A DNA stretch of 64,000 nucleotides from Pelolinea submarina (GCF_003966975.1 NZ_AP018437.1:2542001-2606000); one strand, 5' to 3'; shown: positions 36,946 to 45,755, counted from the stretch's first letter. Notes: generated by a model from the letters alone, not told the origin. Numbers and translations are program-made.

Positions 36946-38333
36946 TATGCCTGCCCTTCCATCAACCGCGCCGCGGCCTGATTATGTTTTTGTACGTGTG
37001 TGGGTAAATCGAGGGTCTGCAATTGTCCTTCCTTTACAATGAATTTTCCGCCGACCACGTTATAGTCCACCCCAACCGGGTTGCAGAATAAAATGGCTGC
37101 CAACGGGTCGTGCAGCGCGCCGGCGTAATCCAGCCGGTTAAGGTTGATGGCAATGAAATCGGCGCATTTGCCGGGTTCCAGCGAACCGATGTCCGTGCGG
37201 CCCAGCACCGCCGCGCCGCCGATGGTGGCAATTTCCAGTGCCTGGCGGGCAGTCAGGATGGGAGCTGCCGAACCGGAGAGCGAAGCGCCTTCCACGCCCG
37301 CGCGCACGCGCGCCAGCAGCATGGCCTGGCGGGCTTCAGCCAGCAAGTGGGATGAGTCATTGGAGGCCGAGCCGTCCACGCCCAAACCAATGTTGACGCC
37401 GGCCGCCATATATTCCCAGATGGGCGCGATGCCGGAGGCCAGGCGCATATTGGAGCTGGGGCAGTGCGCCACACCGCAGCCGGTGTGCGCGAACATTTCA
37501 ATTTCATCCTGGTTGGCCCACACCGAATGGGCGAACCATACGTCATGGCCGACCCAGTCCAGCGATTCCATATAGCCGGCCGGCCGGTAGCCGAACTGCT
37601 CCCGGCAGAAGGCTTCTTCGTCCTGGGTTTCGGCCAGGTGCGTATGCAGATGCACGCCGTATTGGCGCGCCAGCACAGCCGACTGTTTCATCAATTCGCC
37701 GGTCACAGAGAAAGGCGAACAGGGCGCCAGAACGATTTGTACCATCGCGCCGGGCTTGGCGTCGTGGTAGCGTTCGATCAGGCGCTGGGAATCCTTAAGG
37801 ATGCTCTCCTCGCTGTCCACCACCGAATCCGGCGGCAGGCCGCCTTTGGATTCGCCCAGCGACATGGAGCCGCGCGAGGCCTGGATGCGCACACCCATTT
37901 CCTGGGCCGCGGCAATCTCGTCGTCCAGCTTGGAGCCGTTGGGGAAAAGGTACAGGTGGTCGGAAGCCGTGGTGCAGCCCGATAAGGCCAGTTCAGCCAG
38001 GGCGGTCTTGGTGGAGATATAAATATCTTCGGGGGTCATGCGCGCCCAAATCGGATAAAGCGTCTTGAGCCAGTTGAACAGGTTGGCATCCTGTGCGGCC
38101 GGAACGGCGCGCGTCAGTGTTTGGTAAAAATGGTGGTGGGTGTTGACCAGCCCGGGCAGCAGCACGTAATCGGATAAATCCAATACCTCGTCTGCGCTTT
38201 GGGGAAGTTCCGAGCTGGGACCGACTTGTTGGATGAAGCCATCCTCGATGAACAATCCGCCCCCCGCAATCTCGCGGCGGCCGCTGTCCATGGTCGCCAT
38301 CAGGCGGGCGTTCTTGACCAGAAGTGTTGTCAT
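36945..38333 (-). CDS. 8-oxoguanine deaminase-like amidohydrolase
   Basis: The 462-aa amidohydrolase has the metal motif H66-H-H68 in LVNTHHHFYQTLTRAVPAA, then LFNWLKTLYPIWARMTPE, SGCTTASDHLYLFPNG, HLHTHLAET, WFAHSVW and GLGVDGSASND. The HHHFYQTLTRAVPAAQ and SDHLYLFPNG segments are characteristic of 8-oxoguanine deaminase (converts 8-oxoguanine to urate and ammonia), a relative of SsnA and guanine deaminase. A guanine or methylthioadenosine deaminase activity is less likely. GGAG lies upstream of the ATG. It is the first gene before gntR and the ATCase-like gene. Confidence 0.85.
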   Translation of the reverse strand: MTTLLVKNARLMATMDSGRREIAGGGLFIEDGFIQQVGPSSELPQSADEVLDLSDYVLLPGLVNTHHHFYQTLTRAVPAAQDANLFNWLKTLYPIWARMTPEDIYISTKTALAELALSGCTTASDHLYLFPNGSKLDDEIAAAQEMGVRIQASRGSMSLGESKGGLPPDSVVDSEESILKDSQRLIERYHDAKPGAMVQIVLAPCSPFSVTGELMKQSAVLARQYGVHLHTHLAETQDEEAFCREQFGYRPAGYMESLDWVGHDVWFAHSVWANQDEIEMFAHTGCGVAHCPSSNMRLASGIAPIWEYMAAGVNIGLGVDGSASNDSSHLLAEARQAMLLARVRAGVEGASLSGSAAPILTARQALEIATIGGAAVLGRTDIGSLEPGKCADFIAINLNRLDYAGALHDPLAAILFCNPVGVDYNVVGGKFIVKEGQLQTLDLPTHVQKHNQAAARLMEGQA

Positions 38334-38371
38334 AAGCCGCTCCTTGTAATCACAAATCCATTATAACTTAA

Positions 38372-38425
38372 TTGTCGGACAAAGTATACAAATTTGTACA
38401 GTTCATTAAGATATGTTTAGACAAT
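38372..38425. promoter_or_regulatory. Operator cluster and -10 upstream of the deaminase-gntR unit
   Basis: Three dyads lie in 54 bases: TTGTCGGACAA (38372-38382), the perfect palindrome TACAAATTTGTA (38387-38398) and ATGTTTAGACAAT (38413-38425), which contains the HutC-like GTTTAGAC. On the minus strand TATAAT occurs just downstream of them, before the GGAG and ATG of the deaminase; the -35 is not clear. The 11-mer TGTTTAGACAA is shared with the importer promoter region. Confidence 0.55.
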
Positions 38426-38478
38426 CCTCATGGTCGGAGAATGACAAATATCAGGAAATTGGTATGGAAATCGGCTGG

Positions 38479-39366
38479 TTATGCTTCGGGTTGTTCGTCA
38501 CTTGCCGAGCGGCTGCTAAGCAGCACACCGCCCAGTGCCATGGCCCCGCCGACGATCTGGATCAGCGGCGGCTTTTCACCCAGCAGGAAAGCGCCAGCCA
38601 GCCCAATCACCGAGGACAGGTTGACAATCGGTGAAGCCACGCTGGCAGGCAGATAATGCAGCGCTTCGTTCCACAGAATGGTGGTTAGGCCGGAGGATAC
38701 GATCGCCAGGTAGAAGATGCCCAATACGGCCATCAGGTTCATTTGGGGCAATCCCTGGTTGGCCGTCTCCCACAGGGAAAACGGCAGCAGCTGCAGGATG
38801 GCGGCGCCAATGCTGGCCGCGGCCATCACCAGGGCGCTGCGCTTTCTGGCCATGATGCGCCCCTGGATGGTGTAGACCGCCCAGGATAACGCACTCAGGA
38901 AAACCAGCAAGTTGCCCAATAACGGATGCGGCGAACGTACGTCCGGGTTCTGCTGCAAGCCCACCAGCATGACCCCCACCGTCACCAGCACCAGGCCCAC
39001 CAATTGGGTGCGGTTGATGCGTTCCTTTAACACGACCACTGCCAGAACAGTGGTAAGCGCCGGGATGATGGCCAGGATCAGGGCTGTGCTGCTGACTGAG
39101 GTATACACCATGCCGGTATTCTCCAAGCCGTAATACAGAGTCGTACCGGTCAAAGCGAACAGCATGATATCGCGGTTGAAAATATCTTTCAGGCGAAAGC
39201 CCTGTCTGGCGGCGAACGGCGCCATGGTCAGGAAGGCGATCACCAGCCTGATCTCGGTCAACAGCAGCGGGCCGATCACACCCAGCACAAGCTTGGTGAT
39301 CATAAATGCAGTCCCCCAGATCGTTATGGCGATGAAGAGTGCGATATATCCACGTGTGTTTTTCAT
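38479..39366 (-). CDS. DMT/EamA family transporter (first of a tandem pair)
   Basis: The protein has ten predicted membrane helices in two EamA repeats, as in drug/metabolite exporters. It begins MKNTRGYIALFIAITIWGT and has FLTMAPFAARQGF and LVLVTVGVMLVG. The start at 39366 is chosen by alignment with its neighbour (MRNTRGY); a TTG at 39399 with GAGG close by is the alternative. It is very similar along its whole length to the next gene, so the pair arose by tandem duplication. Substrate unknown. Confidence 0.88.
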   Translation of the reverse strand: MKNTRGYIALFIAITIWGTAFMITKLVLGVIGPLLLTEIRLVIAFLTMAPFAARQGFRLKDIFNRDIMLFALTGTTLYYGLENTGMVYTSVSSTALILAIIPALTTVLAVVVLKERINRTQLVGLVLVTVGVMLVGLQQNPDVRSPHPLLGNLLVFLSALSWAVYTIQGRIMARKRSALVMAAASIGAAILQLLPFSLWETANQGLPQMNLMAVLGIFYLAIVSSGLTTILWNEALHYLPASVASPIVNLSSVIGLAGAFLLGEKPPLIQIVGGAMALGGVLLSSRSASDEQPEA

Positions 39367-39440
39367 GGCAAAATTGTTGTATTGGCAGCCAACTGCCAAT
39401 ACCTCTTTCTATAATTTATTTATTCAAAATTTGGACTTGA

Positions 39441-40307
39441 TTAAGTCGAACGGCTGCTCAACAGCACGCCGGAGATGGCCAGTACCCCGCCGATGATCTG
39501 GATCAGGGGCGGCTGCTCTCCCAGCAGGTACGCGCTGGCGATACCGATAACCGGCACTAGGTTGATATAGGATGAAGCCACGCTGGCGGATAAATGGTGC
39601 AGCGCGTCATTCCACAGGTAGGTGGTCAGACCGGAGGACACCAGGCTGAGATACAGCACGCACAGCCAGCCCGCTCCGCTCAGGTACGGCAGGCCCTGCT
39701 CAGCAATCTCCCAGGCCGCGAAAGGGATCATCTGCAGCATGCCCGCGCCGATGCTGGCAGCGGCCATTACCAATGCCGGTTGTCCCTCGGACATCTTGCG
39801 TCCCTGGATGGTGTAAATCGCCCACGATAGCCCACTGATGAAGATCAACAGGTTGCCGATCAGCGGATGATCGTACGTTTCACCCTGCCCGTTTTCAATA
39901 CTCACCAGCACCACGCCCACCGTCACCAGGATAATGCCCAAGATTTGGCTCCTGCCAATACGTTCCTTTAGGAAAATCACTGCCAGAATGGTGGTCAACG
40001 CCGGTACAATCGACAGGATCAGCACCGTGCTGCTCACCGACGTGTAGGTCATGCCCACGTTCTGTAGCGCGTAATACAGCGTCGTCCCGGTCAGGCCGAA
40101 TAGCATGTATTCCTTCGTAAAGATTTGCTTGAGTCGAAAACCCTGCCGGGCCGCCAGCGGCGCCAGCAGCAGGAAAGCCAGCACAAAGCGCAGCTCGGTC
40201 AGCTGCAGCGGCCCCATCTCGCGCAATATAATCTTGGTCACCAGGAAAGTGGTGCCCCAGATCAGGATGGTGATGAACAGAGAAAGATATCCACGTGTAT
40301 TGCGCAT
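39441..40307 (-). CDS. DMT/EamA family transporter (second of a tandem pair)
   Basis: This ten-helix EamA transporter begins MRNTRGYLSLFITILIWGT and shares most residues with the preceding DMT gene, including APLAARQGF, LTGTTLYYALQNVG and MTYTSVSSTVL. A longer form from a TTG at 40370 is possible but would add promoter-like sequence. The 74-base gap to the first copy contains no terminator, so the two may be co-transcribed. Amino acid or metabolite export is typical for the family. Confidence 0.86.
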   Translation of the reverse strand: MRNTRGYLSLFITILIWGTTFLVTKIILREMGPLQLTELRFVLAFLLLAPLAARQGFRLKQIFTKEYMLFGLTGTTLYYALQNVGMTYTSVSSTVLILSIVPALTTILAVIFLKERIGRSQILGIILVTVGVVLVSIENGQGETYDHPLIGNLLIFISGLSWAIYTIQGRKMSEGQPALVMAAASIGAGMLQMIPFAAWEIAEQGLPYLSGAGWLCVLYLSLVSSGLTTYLWNDALHHLSASVASSYINLVPVIGIASAYLLGEQPPLIQIIGGVLAISGVLLSSRST

Positions 40308-40499
40308 GACGATGGATTCTATCACTAAGGCCCATTTTTTATCTATGGAAATTGTCAATTTGGTGGTCAATTTTTAAGGAAAACACGAGTCTCACAGTTC
40401 GATCCATCATCGTCGTCACCGTGATCGTAATGAGATTTTCCTCGAAATTTCAATGAGATATTTCGCTGAATAATTTATAGAGTCCACCTAACAAGGTGA

Positions 40500-41201
40500 T
40501 TAAGCACGTCGATATATTCCTTTATCACAAATTAAATCAATATCATTAAAAGAAATTTTTATTTTCATTTTCTTACATTTATAATCATATTCCATAGGAA
40601 ATCGTAAAGATAAATATAGATCCCCTTCTTCCTCATGAAAAACCCCATTATATTCATTTCCATATCTTGGACGGTAAATAAACCTTCGGTCGCTATGAAA
40701 AATTAATTGATCTCTCTTAATTTTTTTATTTTGATTAAATGGATTAATAAAAACTGGTTCATTGGTGCTATACCATTCTCCAACCAAATATTGTTCTTTT
40801 TCGGAAAGGGAATTTTTTTGCACGCGACGAAAATCAACCACAAAAGCCCTAACCTCATACCAAGTACCCAAACTGTCAAAATCCTTGCCCATATAATAGC
40901 TACCGGGACCTGGTTGAGTCACAAGTTCCCAACCTTTATCAATACGTTCTTGGATAATGGGTAGAAATTCGTTTTGATCATTTGCCCAATTTATTTGTCG
41001 AATGTCATACTCATTTTGATTATCGCTAATATACCAACGTCCTCCTTTTTTATGTTCCCAACAACGACGAAAAAAACCATATTCCCATAGTATTGGTTCT
41101 GTTTTTTCTAAATCTTGGTTTTGTGGATCAACTTCTTGTCCGCAAAATGCACAATACCTTGCATTCTTAAATAACTCCCTCCCACAATACAGACAATACA
41201 T
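40500..41201 (-). CDS. Zinc-ribbon protein of unknown function
   Basis: The 233-aa protein opens with a zinc ribbon, C3-x-x-C6 and C18-x-x-C21 (MYCLYCGRELFKNARYCAFC), a common small domain at the start of otherwise diverse bacterial proteins. The rest is hydrophilic, rich in Tyr, Phe, Lys and Glu, with no signal peptide or membrane helix. I recognise no enzyme motif. The gene is clearly AT-rich against the DMT genes on its right-hand transcript, and lies with the WD40 gene in an AT-rich island. Its function cannot be given. Confidence 0.75.
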   Translation of the reverse strand: MYCLYCGRELFKNARYCAFCGQEVDPQNQDLEKTEPILWEYGFFRRCWEHKKGGRWYISDNQNEYDIRQINWANDQNEFLPIIQERIDKGWELVTQPGPGSYYMGKDFDSLGTWYEVRAFVVDFRRVQKNSLSEKEQYLVGEWYSTNEPVFINPFNQNKKIKRDQLIFHSDRRFIYRPRYGNEYNGVFHEEEGDLYLSLRFPMEYDYKCKKMKIKISFNDIDLICDKGIYRRA

Positions 41202-41445
41202 TATTTCCCTTTCGAATATAAATTTGATTTAATTGTTTTTTCAAAGCGCCGATTAAACTACCCAATCGGAATTATTAATCAGTTGTTCGCTTTAAGGGAA
41301 TATTACTAGTTTTAAAAATAGAACAACTTTGCATCACTATTATCTTTCACATAATTTAGTCCCTCTTAAGAATGTCCTGTTAAGTAATTAAGGATGGATA
41401 TTTATCCTGATTTCTGTAAACAAAATGATGATTTCTATGATCAAA

Positions 41446-42450
41446 TTATGATAGTTCAAAAATCTTGATTAATTGACCATTTTTAGTTCCTACCGCTAAT
41501 AAATTATATTTAGGGTGAAAAGCAAGACATTCAGAAAGAGGTCCATCCAAGTCAGGTAATTGAATTCTGGTACTCCAATCTTCTGTTCTCCACACACGAA
41601 TGATTTGGTCAGCTCCTATTACAGCCATTAACGATCCGTCATGTGAAAAAGATATTGCTCTTAACCGGTCTCGACTCGCATTTATTGTTTTAATACATGA
41701 TCTTCTTTCGATATCAAAAATGAATATCTTGCCATTCCAAGTGGCTACGGCAATGAACTTGCCATCTTTTGACCATTCGAGGCAAGAAGGCCAATGCGGA
41801 AAGTCCTGCATTATTTCGACTTCTTTCCTCCATGGCTGAATATTCCAAATTTGAAGAGATCGACTAATGGCAAAAGCTAATAAATTTCCTCTCGGATCTA
41901 CCGAATTGGTATTATCTGTATCATCAATCCCTGTGTAGCTTTGCCTAAATATCATTTCTCCATTCCGTAAATCCCACAAGACCGTCTCTCCACTTTGATG
42001 GGAAGACAATAATGTATCTGGGAAATTGGTCCACTGAATGTATGCAACCGTGCCGGGTATTACTTGATTGTCCCCCCATCTATTTAATTGGATTAAATGT
42101 TCCCATTCACAATTGCCATTCGCTTCGTCTTGACGGATAATTATTCCTTGATCCTTCCAATAATGGATGGGGTTATCGCGATAATGAATCTGTATAGAAC
42201 CATCGACACAACCAATAGCAATGCGTTGTCCCTTCGCATCCCAGGCTACAGACTTGACACCTGCGGACGCGCCGGTATCACTCCATTCACTTTTACCTGT
42301 TGATAAAGACCAGAGAACACAATTACTGTTATCATCCCCCAAGGCCAAACAATCTCCATCAGGTGACCAACATATTTGTGTAAACTTGCTATCCGTTGGA
42401 ATACTATATTTTTGTTTTATTCCGTTAGCAAATATTTCTTGATTATCCAC
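41446..42450 (-). CDS. WD40 repeat beta-propeller protein
   Basis: The 334-aa protein is made of about seven WD40-type repeats, for example ICWSPDGDCLALGDDNSN, VAWDAKGQRIAIGCVDG, LEWSKDGKFIAVATWNGK and ISFSHDGSLMAVIGADQ, each followed by a W/F-D-like strand end. There is no signal peptide, kinase or other fused domain, so it should fold as a free seven-bladed propeller used for protein contacts. It is AT-rich like the zinc-ribbon gene. A partner or pathway is not visible. Confidence 0.85.
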   Translation of the reverse strand: MDNQEIFANGIKQKYSIPTDSKFTQICWSPDGDCLALGDDNSNCVLWSLSTGKSEWSDTGASAGVKSVAWDAKGQRIAIGCVDGSIQIHYRDNPIHYWKDQGIIIRQDEANGNCEWEHLIQLNRWGDNQVIPGTVAYIQWTNFPDTLLSSHQSGETVLWDLRNGEMIFRQSYTGIDDTDNTNSVDPRGNLLAFAISRSLQIWNIQPWRKEVEIMQDFPHWPSCLEWSKDGKFIAVATWNGKIFIFDIERRSCIKTINASRDRLRAISFSHDGSLMAVIGADQIIRVWRTEDWSTRIQLPDLDGPLSECLAFHPKYNLLAVGTKNGQLIKIFELS

Positions 42451-42728
42451 TTAATAAACTCCATATATTTTTTCCCGCTAGAGGAAATTATAACAGTTAG
42501 TCATAAATGATATTGAGAAATGCAAAGAGGAGATTTATAAACTAACGAAATTTTTACTTTTAAAAATTCTGAATTGACAAAATTTCTTATCTAAATTTTT
42601 CACATTTGTCGGGAAAATAAAAATAAATTTTAATAAAATTCTTTTAATAGTATTAGGAAATATTCGCATATTGTTGTATTGATTCTTTGAAGAAATTCAA
42701 TTCATCTAAGCAAATTACCAACTTACAT

Positions 42729-43469
42729 CTATTCTTCTCCCCGCATCGACAACATCACCACCGTTAGCACGATAATGATCACCATCAGCGCCAGCTCGGT
42801 GATCACCACCGGGAAGTTCAGATTGGCCATCAGGAAGCTGATGAAAGCCACAAAGGCGTGCAGTGCTGCCACCAACAGGAAGAAGCGCAGGCCCTTGCCT
42901 TTGGCCAGGCCCCAGCCCACCAGCGCGCTCAGCCCCATGTTCAGCCCCAGCATGCAGACGCGCTCCAGGCTGGTCAACACCAGCGCCGGGTACTCGTTGG
43001 CCAGCACGTCCCAGTTCCATCCACTGATGAACAGATAATTCATCACGTAGAACGTTTCCAGAAAGCCATACCCAAAGCCGGATACCGCGCCTGCCGACAA
43101 GCCTTGCTGCTCATCCAACTGCCCGCCCTGCCGCTTGCGCAGCACCAGCAGCGGCACCAGTTTGGCGCCTTCCTGCACCAGGCCTAACGTCACTACCGAC
43201 AGCAGCCCAACCAGCAGCAGCCGTCCCAGCCCGGCACCCTCATGCCACAGCTTATTGAGCAGGATACTCAAAGGCGTTTGGATAATTGAGACGGCCAGCA
43301 CGCCTGCCAGCGCCCCGCCCAACATCACCAGCCACAAACGGGGCTGCTTGAACAATGGCGGCCGGTAAAGCAGCAGCCAAAGCAAGCCGAACAGCAGCGA
43401 CAAGCCGCTGCCGGATATTGTCCAATAGCGAAAATAAACGATCAACTGTGTGAATATCTGTGAAAACAC
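42729..43469 (-). CDS. YhfC/PrsW-like intramembrane protease family protein
   Basis: The 246-aa membrane protein has about 7-8 helices. The order of conserved polar motifs fits the PrsW/YhfC glutamic intramembrane protease superfamily: an acidic-Lys helix (VQEGAKLVPLLVL), a glycine-aromatic helix with Glu (GFGYGFLETFYV), an Arg helix (LERVCMLGLNMG) and a histidine helix (ALHAFVAFISF). The double glutamate of PrsW is Q-E here. These residues could form an active site in the membrane, but the substrate is unknown. GC content returns to the background here, marking the edge of the AT-rich island. Confidence 0.68.
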   Translation of the reverse strand: MFSQIFTQLIVYFRYWTISGSGLSLLFGLLWLLLYRPPLFKQPRLWLVMLGGALAGVLAVSIIQTPLSILLNKLWHEGAGLGRLLLVGLLSVVTLGLVQEGAKLVPLLVLRKRQGGQLDEQQGLSAGAVSGFGYGFLETFYVMNYLFISGWNWDVLANEYPALVLTSLERVCMLGLNMGLSALVGWGLAKGKGLRFFLLVAALHAFVAFISFLMANLNFPVVITELALMVIIIVLTVVMLSMRGEE

Positions 43470-43590
43470 GCTTCCCTCCGTGTCTTTGTGATTTCAAAGT
43501 CTTTATAATTGTATAGCAATTTAAATCAGGTACAAGTCAGCTGCCGAGTTGTTTTTTTCTTGGGAAATCAGTTGTTCTTTTTGAAATGGC

Positions 43591-43633
43591 CTGATAAAAA
43601 AAGTTCAAAATACCCGAAGTATTTTGAACTTTT
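43591..43633 (-). terminator. Terminator of the SafE-HMA unit
   Basis: The 15-base-pair repeat AAAAGTTCAAAATAC (43599-43613)/GTATTTTGAACTTTT (43619-43633) with loop CCGAA is followed on the minus strand by TTTTTATC. It lies just after the HMA gene. Confidence 0.85.
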
Positions 43634-43660
43634 ATTACGTCTCATATAAGGCTTCGTAAT

Positions 43661-43879
43661 TTATGTGTGGTGAATGTCAACCTGGTAACCCAAATCCCGA
43701 ACGGCGTTGAGAACTTGCTCAATGGGAATCACCGCTTCGTCAAAGTCCACCTCGAGTGTCTGTCTCCGCAGACTGGCGCGGGCACAGGTGATCCCCGGTA
43801 CATCATCTTCAAGGGACTCCAGGCGTATCACGCAGGCCGGGCAGTGCATATCTTTAATATGAATAAGCTGTTTGGTCAT
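43661..43879 (-). CDS. Heavy-metal-associated (HMA) domain protein
   Basis: This 72-aa protein is a single HMA domain with the metal-binding C13-P-A-C16 in the loop MHCPAC, the usual beta-alpha-beta-beta-alpha-beta pattern and no other domain. Such proteins bind copper or other soft metals as chaperones. It lies 12 bases after the SafE-cupredoxin gene and before a terminator, so both form a small metal-handling operon. A mercury role is less likely without mer genes. Confidence 0.9.
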   Translation of the reverse strand: MTKQLIHIKDMHCPACVIRLESLEDDVPGITCARASLRRQTLEVDFDEAVIPIEQVLNAVRDLGYQVDIHHT

Positions 43880-43891
43880 CTTGCCATATTC

Positions 43892-44956
43892 CTATTGGTC
43901 AAAGACAATCTGACCTGTATACATGCCCATGGAACAGGAAAAAGCCAGGACTTTACCTGCGGCTTGAGGCGGAATCTCCAGAGAGAAAGTACCCGTCTCA
44001 TCCAATATCTGTTCAACGCGCAACTCCGGTATGGTAAACGCGCGTGAACAAGATTTCGTATTGTCGGTCAACAAATTGAGAATAACCATCCTGCCCGCGG
44101 GCGCGTGTAGCGTCTGCGGTTCATAGCCATTATTCTTGACATACAAGGTCAGTTCCTGCGGTTGTTGGTTCTCCGCGGCCTGTGTCAACACAGTGTAATC
44201 GATCTCCGGTGCCATCTCGCTCTGGGTGATTGCAGTCTGACGATTGGCCGATTCGGTGATTCGATTGAAAGTCAAAGGGAAACCCAGTAAATTCAAGCCG
44301 GTATTAACCGCTAAAAGTCCCAGCAACAGGATCACAATCGCCGCGACCCGCGTGAAATGCTTTTCCAGGCGCGTACCGAGTTTTGCCGTCAGGTAAACCA
44401 GGCTGAAAAATACCGGGCTGGTGCCCAGCACAAACGCGAACATGATGGCGGCTCCAAACAAAGGATTCATGCTGCCCATTGCCAGAGCCATCATTGATTG
44501 AGTAACGCCGCAGGGAATGAAAACCGTCATGGCACCCAGGATGATCGGTGTGATCCAGGTAGCCTCTTTTTTTGAATATTTTCGGATAAATCGCGAAATT
44601 GACGCGGGGGGTTCGAAAGAAAAGAATCGGAAGAAAGGATGCACATTGAGCATACGTAACGCATTGCCGATCATGAAAACGCCGATCGCGAACTGCAATA
44701 GCGCGCGTGTACTGAGGGATAATTGCAGCATGGAACCCAGAGCTCCTAACAGCATCCCTAATAAGGTATATGCAACCAGTTTGGCGATTAAGAAGAGCAA
44801 AATAGGAGGGGCAATATGCAAGTTTTTGACGCGGGTATGCTTCATCTCCGTTTCAAGTTGGTCGGCCAGCGAACTCGCCAGCAGTCCTCCTTGCACCGCC
44901 ATACAACTCAATCCACCGGTGGTTAAACCGGTAATAAACGCGATCCAGATTTCCAT
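43892..44956 (-). CDS. SafE/DsbD-like membrane protein with C-terminal cupredoxin domain
   Basis: The 354-aa protein has an N-terminal membrane part of about 6-7 helices (MEIWIAFITGLTTGGLSCMA; later FIPCGVTQSMMALAMGSMNP) of the SafE/TauE-DsbD superfamily. An extracytoplasmic cupredoxin-like domain follows (about residues 265-354) with NNGYEPQTL, CSRAF and the ligand-rich end FSCSMGMYTGQIVF. This architecture with an HMA gene next to it points to copper handling at the membrane. Transport direction and redox role are not visible. Confidence 0.82.
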   Translation of the reverse strand: MEIWIAFITGLTTGGLSCMAVQGGLLASSLADQLETEMKHTRVKNLHIAPPILLFLIAKLVAYTLLGMLLGALGSMLQLSLSTRALLQFAIGVFMIGNALRMLNVHPFFRFFSFEPPASISRFIRKYSKKEATWITPIILGAMTVFIPCGVTQSMMALAMGSMNPLFGAAIMFAFVLGTSPVFFSLVYLTAKLGTRLEKHFTRVAAIVILLLGLLAVNTGLNLLGFPLTFNRITESANRQTAITQSEMAPEIDYTVLTQAAENQQPQELTLYVKNNGYEPQTLHAPAGRMVILNLLTDNTKSCSRAFTIPELRVEQILDETGTFSLEIPPQAAGKVLAFSCSMGMYTGQIVFDQ

Positions 44957-45126
44957 TTGATGGTCTCCAAACTTCGGATTAATTGGAAAATCATCTCTTC
45001 CAGCCGATTAGGATAATATTTTATTATACTATGAAGACCTTATTTGTATAATTTACGCTTGCCTGAATATCTGTCCAAATTGCTTGTTATCGTACAATGA
45101 AAAATAGCCCCGAATTCCAAAAGACA

Positions 45127-45170
45127 GTTGATAAGATATCCATTATCCTGATGATGAATATCTTATCAAC
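45127..45170 (-). terminator. Long inverted repeat downstream of the DUF3105 gene
   Basis: GTTGATAAGATAT (45127-45139) pairs perfectly with ATATCTTATCAAC (45158-45170), 18 bases apart. It starts about 15 bases after the DUF3105 stop on the minus strand. The T run after it is weak (TGTCTTTTGG), so it may be a poor terminator or a message-end hairpin. Confidence 0.5.
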
Positions 45171-45185
45171 AAGCTGAAACGAAAA

Positions 45186-45755
45186 TTAATCCGCGTGCGG
45201 CTCCGGCGCCTTGTTAATGTTGCGGCGATAAAAATCCAGCGCAGCGTCGCTGTCAAAGCTTTCCATCGGCAGGATGCGTCCCCAGGATGTCAGCACCAAA
45301 GGCACGTCTGTTTTCTGCCACGGATAAGCAATCAATTTGAAATTATTCTTCTCGTCCATCACCGCTTTAATCTGGCTCTTTAGCGTGTTGCATTCCGTGT
45401 CCGAAAGCAGGCTGCAGTTGTACCAGAAGATGATATATCCGTGCTCCAGGTTATGCACCAGGTAGCCTTCCGGATACTCGTAAGTATTTTCCGTGTAAAA
45501 ACCGGGCTTTAGATCCTCAGGATAATGGATGCCTGAAGTTGGCGGATTGGAGTTGTAGGGGTTTGGGTCTGTTCCTTCCGGGATGTGCGAGGTGTCGCTC
45601 ATGATCGGCACTTTCTCGCCCGTCTGTGCGTTATCAAATGCCAAAAAAGCAGTCAAGCCGATCCCGGCCAGGACCAGCAAAATGATTATGTTTCGTCCGG
45701 ATGAAAACAGCGACCCCCGTTTGCTTTTCGCGTATGAGTTCTTTTTTGTGCTCAT
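45186..45755 (-). CDS. DUF3105 membrane-anchored protein
   Basis: The 189-aa protein has an N-terminal membrane anchor (about residues 23-43) and an extracytoplasmic DUF3105 domain: YNSNPPTSGIHYP, YLVHNLEHGYIIFWYNC and WGRILPME. The histidines in HNLEHG and HYP are the strongest family marks and could bind a metal. The function of DUF3105 is not known. The neighbouring copper genes lie downstream on the same strand, but a hairpin separates them. Confidence 0.85.
   Translation of the reverse strand: MSTKKNSYAKSKRGSLFSSGRNIIILLVLAGIGLTAFLAFDNAQTGEKVPIMSDTSHIPEGTDPNPYNSNPPTSGIHYPEDLKPGFYTENTYEYPEGYLVHNLEHGYIIFWYNCSLLSDTECNTLKSQIKAVMDEKNNFKLIAYPWQKTDVPLVLTSWGRILPMESFDSDAALDFYRRNINKAPEPHAD

Noticed and set aside
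37464..37985. Open frame on the plus strand inside the 8-oxoguanine deaminase gene
   Set aside because: It is antisense to a gene with a complete metal site and has no family resemblance or ribosome site.
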